Part shown: positions 60,176 through 64,000 of the stretch, piece after piece
Layout: each line of letters starts with the position of its first letter
Position numbering within the stretch: position 1 is the first letter of the stretch
Assembly: GCA_038258215.1 (NCBI GenBank)
Contig: JBBSQC010000019.1
Location: 1 to 64,000, forward strand
Direction: 5' to 3'
DNA: 64,000 nt
DNA from: Fodinibacter sp038258215
GTDB lineage: Bacteria; Actinomycetota; Actinomycetes; Actinomycetales; Dermatophilaceae
Position numbers and translations under genes: made by a program
Notes under the pieces: generated by a model
Told to the model about the DNA's origin: nothing
The model's database searches: none
Seen by the model: the letters and a program-made list of their open reading frames with translations, nothing else

Positions 60176-60880
60176 TCATCGCCTGTCGCGGTAGTCCCGG
60201 AGCAATCGTTGAATGAAGCTACGGAGGCTCACCTCGCCGTTACGGTATGGCAGCACACCGATGTCGTACTCGACGCTGGACGTTCCAGCGAGCAATGCGG
60301 TCGATGACGCGTCAGCCACAGTGCACACAAACGCGACCTTCTTCGCCGACAGGTCCTTACTCAGGCCTAGGAATGCCCTGGCAGTCCCCAAGTTCACGGG
60401 AAGGGTGTAGTACTTCGCTTCTATGATTAGGCGTGCATTGCCGCTGGCTGGGTCCACGCCGGTGGCGCGGCACCTGTTCGCTACCGACTTGGGAAGCAGC
60501 AATACGTCAGCTTCGTGCACAACCTTTGACCTTCCAGCCACCACCACTCCGGTGTGCAGTTCCAGAGTTGGCCTGGTATTGATCGACAAAGCGGCATGCG
60601 TAAACAACGGTCCGGGTCCCCCGGAACTACTGATCCGCCCTGGGCTTCTTCGCAGATGTAGGTTCGTCGCCGGGCCGAGGGCCGTTTCGAACTCCACGTG
60701 ATACCCCAATGCGCGAGCGGCGCTGATCACGAGTGCGAAAATGTATGCCTCGTACAGGTCGTTTCCTGCCGTCGGCTTCGGGCCCGCGGATGTCATGCTG
60801 GTGGGTAAGGCTGCTGGCAACCTCGCCCTGATGCTTGCTAGCAGCTCCAGGGGGGTACTTGCGGAGGGAATCGACGTCAT
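60176..60880 (-). CDS. PD-(D/E)xK nuclease-like protein
   Basis: 234 residues from ATG 60880. The candidate active site is HEADVLLLP (Asp125) followed by ARLIIEAKYYTL (Glu154, Lys156), the D-x(n)-ExK arrangement of restriction-like endonucleases; an N-terminal helix DLYEAYIFALV may supply a further Glu. It overlaps the upstream gene by four bases (ATGA), forming a two-gene unit. No methyltransferase lies nearby, so it is not a classical restriction system. Restriction, or DNA processing for the element, is possible. Confidence 0.72.
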   Translation of the reverse strand: MTSIPSASTPLELLASIRARLPAALPTSMTSAGPKPTAGNDLYEAYIFALVISAARALGYHVEFETALGPATNLHLRRSPGRISSSGGPGPLFTHAALSINTRPTLELHTGVVVAGRSKVVHEADVLLLPKSVANRCRATGVDPASGNARLIIEAKYYTLPVNLGTARAFLGLSKDLSAKKVAFVCTVADASSTALLAGTSSVEYDIGVLPYRNGEVSLRSFIQRLLRDYRDRR

Positions 60881-61434
60881 ACCCAACCCAACGTAAGGTC
60901 GGATCGCTGTCCCTGGCGGTCCCGATCTAGGCCGAGAACGTCGGCGCGTTCGACACCGACAACATCGCGTAGTTGCTGAAGTTCGGTAAGCACATCGCGA
61001 ACATTGGGTCGACGCGCCTCCAAGAGACTGCGGCTTGGCAAGGACCACAACCGGTCGTCGTCGAGGGCAAATCCCTCCTCTGGGTCTGGACGGAACGTGG
61101 GGAGGGGTGTTTGGCCCTGTCGGGTTGGGAAATTCTCCTCCATAAACTCGAGCACACGTTCCTGTATCGCGAACGTTGACCCAACAGCCACATCAAGAAG
61201 GTCGCACAACATGGCGAAGCGCTCAGCTAGCGAGATGGGGGCTCGGCGGACGTCCCCGACCTCGGCTCGTTCTGCCTTGCTCGCGCGCGCCCGCGACGTG
61301 TCGGCCTTCGTCGTCTCGACAGGGCGACCCTCCACCGCGGCTCGGCGTTCCTGCTCCACGATGGCACCGTATCCCAACTCTTCAAGGAGACGTTCGAACT
61401 CCTCGAGCAACTCCCGCAACTCGTCTTCGCCCAT
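60877..61434 (-). CDS. unknown protein, first gene of the nuclease unit
   Basis: 185 residues from ATG 61434. The N-terminus is a Glu/Leu-rich amphipathic helix (DELRELLEEFERLLEELGYG), followed by a charged linker and a helical region (SLAERFAMLCDLLDVAVGSTF), then VLTELQQLRDVVGVERADVL. No family recognised. A leaderless promoter precedes it and its stop overlaps the nuclease start, so it is probably a dedicated partner. Confidence 0.7.
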   Translation of the reverse strand: MGEDELRELLEEFERLLEELGYGAIVEQERRAAVEGRPVETTKADTSRARASKAERAEVGDVRRAPISLAERFAMLCDLLDVAVGSTFAIQERVLEFMEENFPTRQGQTPLPTFRPDPEEGFALDDDRLWSLPSRSLLEARRPNVRDVLTELQQLRDVVGVERADVLGLDRDRQGQRSDLTLGWV

Positions 61435-61440
61435 CCCATC

Positions 61441-61446
61441 ACCCTA
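61441..61446 (-). promoter_or_regulatory. -10 box TAGGGT, leaderless start of the nuclease unit
   Basis: TAGGGT on the minus strand, six bases, then ATG 61434. Confidence 0.65.
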
Positions 61447-61565
61447 GAGGCCATCTTGAGAGGGTTGCGTTTCTGGCTGGCCTCCTTCTTCGGCGAGCGC
61501 TCTGTGTCTGTTGCACATTCCGCGTCGGGCCTCAAAGTCGCTCCGACTGGGACGTGAGGCACCCA

Positions 61566-62102
61566 TTAGCGAGCAAGATGGGTAGCCCTCGCGCGCTCTC
61601 GTTGGCCGGCTCGCGCCGAGGAGAGTCGCGCATGGAAGGCGCTGACTCGGTTCTGATCTAGGTTGAGCGGAAGCGTGAGCCGACCGATGAGTTGACTCTC
61701 CACCAGCCATGGCTGTGGCGTCACGATCCAACAGACCCGCGCATGCCTTGCCATCCACTCGGACAGCACCGCCTCCCCGCTGCTGAAGGTCATCCGCTGC
61801 CCGGTGCCGACTCGCCTGAGGCTGATGCCCAGCCGGTCGGCGAGCAAGGATCCCAATGTGAGGCGCAATGTCGACCCTGCAGCGTTGCCGCGGCAGTGGT
61901 AGCGAACGCGCGTTCGCAGACGCTGGCTGCTCGCGGGTCGGCCGTTTTGAGGTGGTGCTTTGGATGAGATGCCGACGTAGAGCAACCAACCTTCATCAGT
62001 TGCGTGACAACCCTGAATTGGGGTGGAGCCGGGGGGCTCGTCGAAGTACCAGGCGTAGACCCCCGGGTTCGGCCGGAACCCTACTTGGGCGCGACAGCAC
62101 AT
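61566..62102 (-). CDS. GIY-YIG superfamily protein
   Basis: 178 residues from ATG 62102. The GIY-YIG-like half-motifs are GVYAWYFDEPP and GWLLYVGISSK, followed by LRTRVRYHCRGNAAGSTLRLTLGSLLADRLG, a stretch seen in a phage- and island-borne GIY-YIG subfamily. Substrate unknown. Only a weak ribosome site (GAGCG) precedes the start. The 131-bp gap before it (61435-61565) holds the promoter of the nuclease unit. Confidence 0.78.
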   Translation of the reverse strand: MCCRAQVGFRPNPGVYAWYFDEPPGSTPIQGCHATDEGWLLYVGISSKAPPQNGRPASSQRLRTRVRYHCRGNAAGSTLRLTLGSLLADRLGISLRRVGTGQRMTFSSGEAVLSEWMARHARVCWIVTPQPWLVESQLIGRLTLPLNLDQNRVSAFHARLSSARAGQRERARATHLAR

Positions 62103-62263
62103 CAACGCTCGTGAACAGGTGGGAGGGTTGGATTAGGGGAGCCAAGCCGTCGGCCTCCGGTTGAATATCCACCTCGCCAGTCTCCCCCTGCCGATCGCCG
62201 ATTCGATTGGCACGGTCGATTCCGTGGTAGCCGAGGCAGCTTCTCTGCCGTGGCAGTGGTCGT

Positions 62264-62269
62264 TACGCT
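62264..62269 (+). promoter_or_regulatory. -10 box TACGCT, leaderless start of a tiny HTH gene
   Basis: TACGCT, six bases, then ATG 62276. Confidence 0.65.
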
Positions 62270-62275
62270 CCGGCT

Positions 62276-62446
62276 ATGTCCCATGTCGTCACACCGAAGC
62301 AACTGGCTACTGAGCTTGGCGTATCTGACAGGGTAATTCGTCAATGGCTGCGAAATCAGGGTTGTCAGTCGAGGCCGTACTCACGATGGCAGGTCGCTCC
62401 CGACCAAGCGCCCAAGGTGCGCGCTCACTTCCGCTCGAGACCTTGA
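62276..62446 (+). CDS. 56-residue helix-turn-helix protein
   Basis: Opens MSHVVTPKQLATELGVSDR and continues VIRQWLRNQGCQSRPYSRWQV, ending HFRSRP. This is a complete single HTH of the excisionase/MerR-like type, as in small actinobacterial phage and island DNA-binding proteins. The leaderless -10 box at the standard six-base spacing strongly supports it. It lies alone on the plus strand between the GIY-YIG and integrase genes and may regulate one of them. Confidence 0.78.
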   Translation: MSHVVTPKQLATELGVSDRVIRQWLRNQGCQSRPYSRWQVAPDQAPKVRAHFRSRP

Positions 62447-62490
62447 CCCACCCACCGTGTCGGTGTGCACCTATGGTTGCGAGGCCTGGA

Positions 62491-63702
62491 TCAGGCCCCC
62501 GAGAGCTCGCTTCCGAGTCGCTTAAGCGCATCCCGGGTGGAGGTCGAAGAAACCTGGGAGTAGATCTCCATGGTCAAGGCGATCCGGCTGTGACGGAGGA
62601 CTGCCATCGCGACCCGCGGGTGAACATCGAGTGCGACGAGCAGGCTGGCGCAGGTCCGCCGAGTTGAGTGAATGGGGACGACCGGCACGCCAGCCTTCGC
62701 GGCCCTCAGCTTGAAGTCGCGGTGGAAGTTGCGTGGGTCGACCGGATCGCCCAGTCGCGTCGTGAAGACGAGGCCGCAGTCTCCCCACATCTCCCCGGCC
62801 GCCAGCCGTCGCCGGTTCTCCTCGACGCGGTGCTGCTCGAGCGCCCGGACCGCGATCTCGGGGAGCGGGAGTGGCGCATCCGAGGACGGCGTCTTTGTGT
62901 GGCGTCGGAGCAGCTGGTGGTCGACCCGCTGGACTTGCCACGCGATGAGCGCCTCCCCGTTCTCCAGGTCGACATCTTCCCAGGCGAGCCCGAGCATCTC
63001 GCCGCGCCGCAGCCCGAGGGTCAGCAAGAGAACGTACCCGGCGTACATCGGGTCACCGTCCTCCCGCGCCGACTCGAGGAACTGCCGGGCCTCGTCGACG
63101 GTCCACACCGGCATCTTCTTCGACCGAGGCATCGGCACCCGCACCAGAGCGGCCACGTTGCGGAAGATCAGCTCCTCGCGCATCGCCTGGGTCAGTGCCC
63201 CGCGCAGCACGCGCCACGCCTGGTGGACAGTCCAGTCCGAGGCCACCTCGTGGCAGCACGCGCCGAGGGCGCAGCACTCCGGCTCGGACCGCGCGGCATC
63301 CTTGCCCTGGAAGCAGCACTGGCAGCGCACCCGCAGCGTGTTCACCCACACCTGAACGTCGCGGACCATCAACTTGTCGAGCTTGCGGTCGCCGAGGTCC
63401 GGGACGATGTAGAGCCGCGTGAACATCTCGTAGTTCGAGGTGGTGGCCGGCGACAGGGTCGGCCGCACCGTCTCCACCAGCCAGCGCTCGAGGAAGTCCC
63501 GCAGGCGCGGGGAGACCGGAACCATCGGCCCCCGCCGCGCCTGCTCGTGGAGCCGGAGCCACTTGTCGTGGACCTCCGGCCTGGTCTTCCCGTAGACGGT
63601 CTTGCGCTGCCGCCGGCCCCTCGGCGTCACGATCCAGACGTGCGCCGCGAAGCCGTTCCGGTACGGGTAGATCGACCCTTCCCCGTTGGCCCGTCGGCTC
63701 AC
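62491..63702 (-). CDS. int: tyrosine recombinase/integrase
   Basis: 403 residues from GTG 63702, overlapping the excisionase stop by four bases. N-terminal arm-binding region (RANGEGSIYPYRNGFAAHVW), then a SAM-like core-binding domain. The catalytic domain includes LRRGEMLGLAWEDVD (Arg I), HSTRRTCASLLVAL (box II) and LRHSRIALTMEIYSQV (His and nucleophile Tyr). A Cys-rich insertion near 185-205 (CQCCFQGKD ... CCALGACC) is unusual and could bind metal. It would drive integration of the element. Confidence 0.95.
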   Translation of the reverse strand: MSRRANGEGSIYPYRNGFAAHVWIVTPRGRRQRKTVYGKTRPEVHDKWLRLHEQARRGPMVPVSPRLRDFLERWLVETVRPTLSPATTSNYEMFTRLYIVPDLGDRKLDKLMVRDVQVWVNTLRVRCQCCFQGKDAARSEPECCALGACCHEVASDWTVHQAWRVLRGALTQAMREELIFRNVAALVRVPMPRSKKMPVWTVDEARQFLESAREDGDPMYAGYVLLLTLGLRRGEMLGLAWEDVDLENGEALIAWQVQRVDHQLLRRHTKTPSSDAPLPLPEIAVRALEQHRVEENRRRLAAGEMWGDCGLVFTTRLGDPVDPRNFHRDFKLRAAKAGVPVVPIHSTRRTCASLLVALDVHPRVAMAVLRHSRIALTMEIYSQVSSTSTRDALKRLGSELSGA

Positions 63703-63980
63703 GGCCACTCCGAATCGAGCGGCCAGTTCGCGTCGGCCTCCGCCTCGGCTGCCCGCCGCTCGACGTACTCGTCGACCCACTGGGGCAGGATCCGGCGCGA
63801 GCCGCCGTCCTTCAGGGAGCGGATGTCGCCGCTGATGACCATCATCCGCACCTTGCTCGCTCCGTAGCCGAGCATGTCGGCGACCTCGGGCACGGTGTAC
63901 CACCGCCGCACGATCGGCCCCACCGGCGCCTTGCGCCGCCGCTTGGTCTGCCCCACCTTGTTGTGTGCTGAAACGGACAT
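63699..63980 (-). CDS. xis: excisionase-family HTH protein
   Basis: 93 residues from ATG 63980 (GAGAGGAG six bases upstream). The winged-helix reads WYTVPEVADMLGYGASKVRMMVISGDIRSLKDGGSRRILPQWVDEYV. It overlaps the integrase start by four bases, the usual xis-int arrangement. It would steer the integrase towards excision. Confidence 0.9.
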   Translation of the reverse strand: MSVSAHNKVGQTKRRRKAPVGPIVRRWYTVPEVADMLGYGASKVRMMVISGDIRSLKDGGSRRILPQWVDEYVERRAAEAEADANWPLDSEWP

Positions 63981-64000
63981 GTCCGACTCCTCTCGTCAGG

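Noticed and set aside
62133..62146. GGAGCCAAG resembling the reverse complement of the tRNA-Ala 3' end, as a possible att site
   Set aside because: Only nine matching bases; too short and not at an element boundary.

Overview
The window is one continuous stretch of a high-GC actinobacterial chromosome around the replication origin. Gene order (pcnA, NUDIX, murJ, sigM-type ECF sigma and anti-sigma, trxB-trxA, parB-parA-rsmG-jag-yidC-yidD-rnpA-rpmH, dnaA, oriC, dnaN, gnd, recF, DUF721, gyrB, gyrA, DUF3566, tRNA-Ile, tRNA-Ala) is the classic actinobacterial origin neighbourhood. Protein style, GTG starts and the kinase/FHA/fibronectin cluster suggest Micrococcales, most likely Intrasporangiaceae; this assignment is inference.

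Layout. (1) 1-444: 3' end of myo-inositol-phosphate synthase, then a terminator and a three-copy tandem repeat. (2) 674-17222, minus strand: a tightly coupled cluster of a small unknown protein, PP2C phosphatase, FHA protein, Ser/Thr kinase, FHA/HTH protein, a giant Ig/fibronectin surface protein (split by an apparent one-base deletion), MoxR ATPase, DUF58 protein and a membrane transglutaminase-fold protein that lacks its catalytic Cys and Asp. (3) 17519-24667: pcnA, then NUDIX-murJ, a stand-alone MviN-type pseudokinase, ECF sigma and anti-sigma. (4) 24668-26770: a small accessory patch with a duplicated 54-bp element, toxin-gene debris, a rhomboid-like protease and an intact AbrB/PIN toxin-antitoxin pair. 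(5) 26891-29062: a methyltransferase and trxB-trxA, with a SigR/SigH-type promoter before trxB. (6) 29176-35639, minus strand: parB to rpmH, with four parS sites, three inside parA coding sequence and one over the rsmG start codon. (7) 36019-44039: dnaA, an epimerase/TetR pair that separates dnaA from oriC, then oriC, dnaN, gnd, recF and DUF721. (8) 44074-51531: metabolic and membrane genes (enoyl-CoA hydratase, formylglycine-generating enzyme, SulP transporter, truncated AI-2E transporter, Gap-like exporter, M4 protease with a fused inhibitor-like domain, thioesterase). (9) 51904-58081: gyrB, gyrA, DUF3566 protein, tRNA-Ile(GAT), a DLW-39-like small protein and tRNA-Ala(TGC). (10) 58082-64000: a visibly less GC-rich integrative element beginning just after tRNA-Ala, with an HTH/ImmA-IrrE protein plus PIN protein, a two-gene PD-(D/E)xK nuclease unit, a GIY-YIG protein, a tiny HTH protein, integrase and excisionase; it runs off the right edge.

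A recurrent expression signal is a TAnnnT-like -10 hexamer exactly 6 nt before an ATG or GTG, which predicts leaderless mRNAs for about nine genes. It also supports a 56-codon gene at 62276. Starts were chosen from this signal, from Shine-Dalgarno sequences, or from four-base ATGA/GTGA overlaps with the upstream gene.
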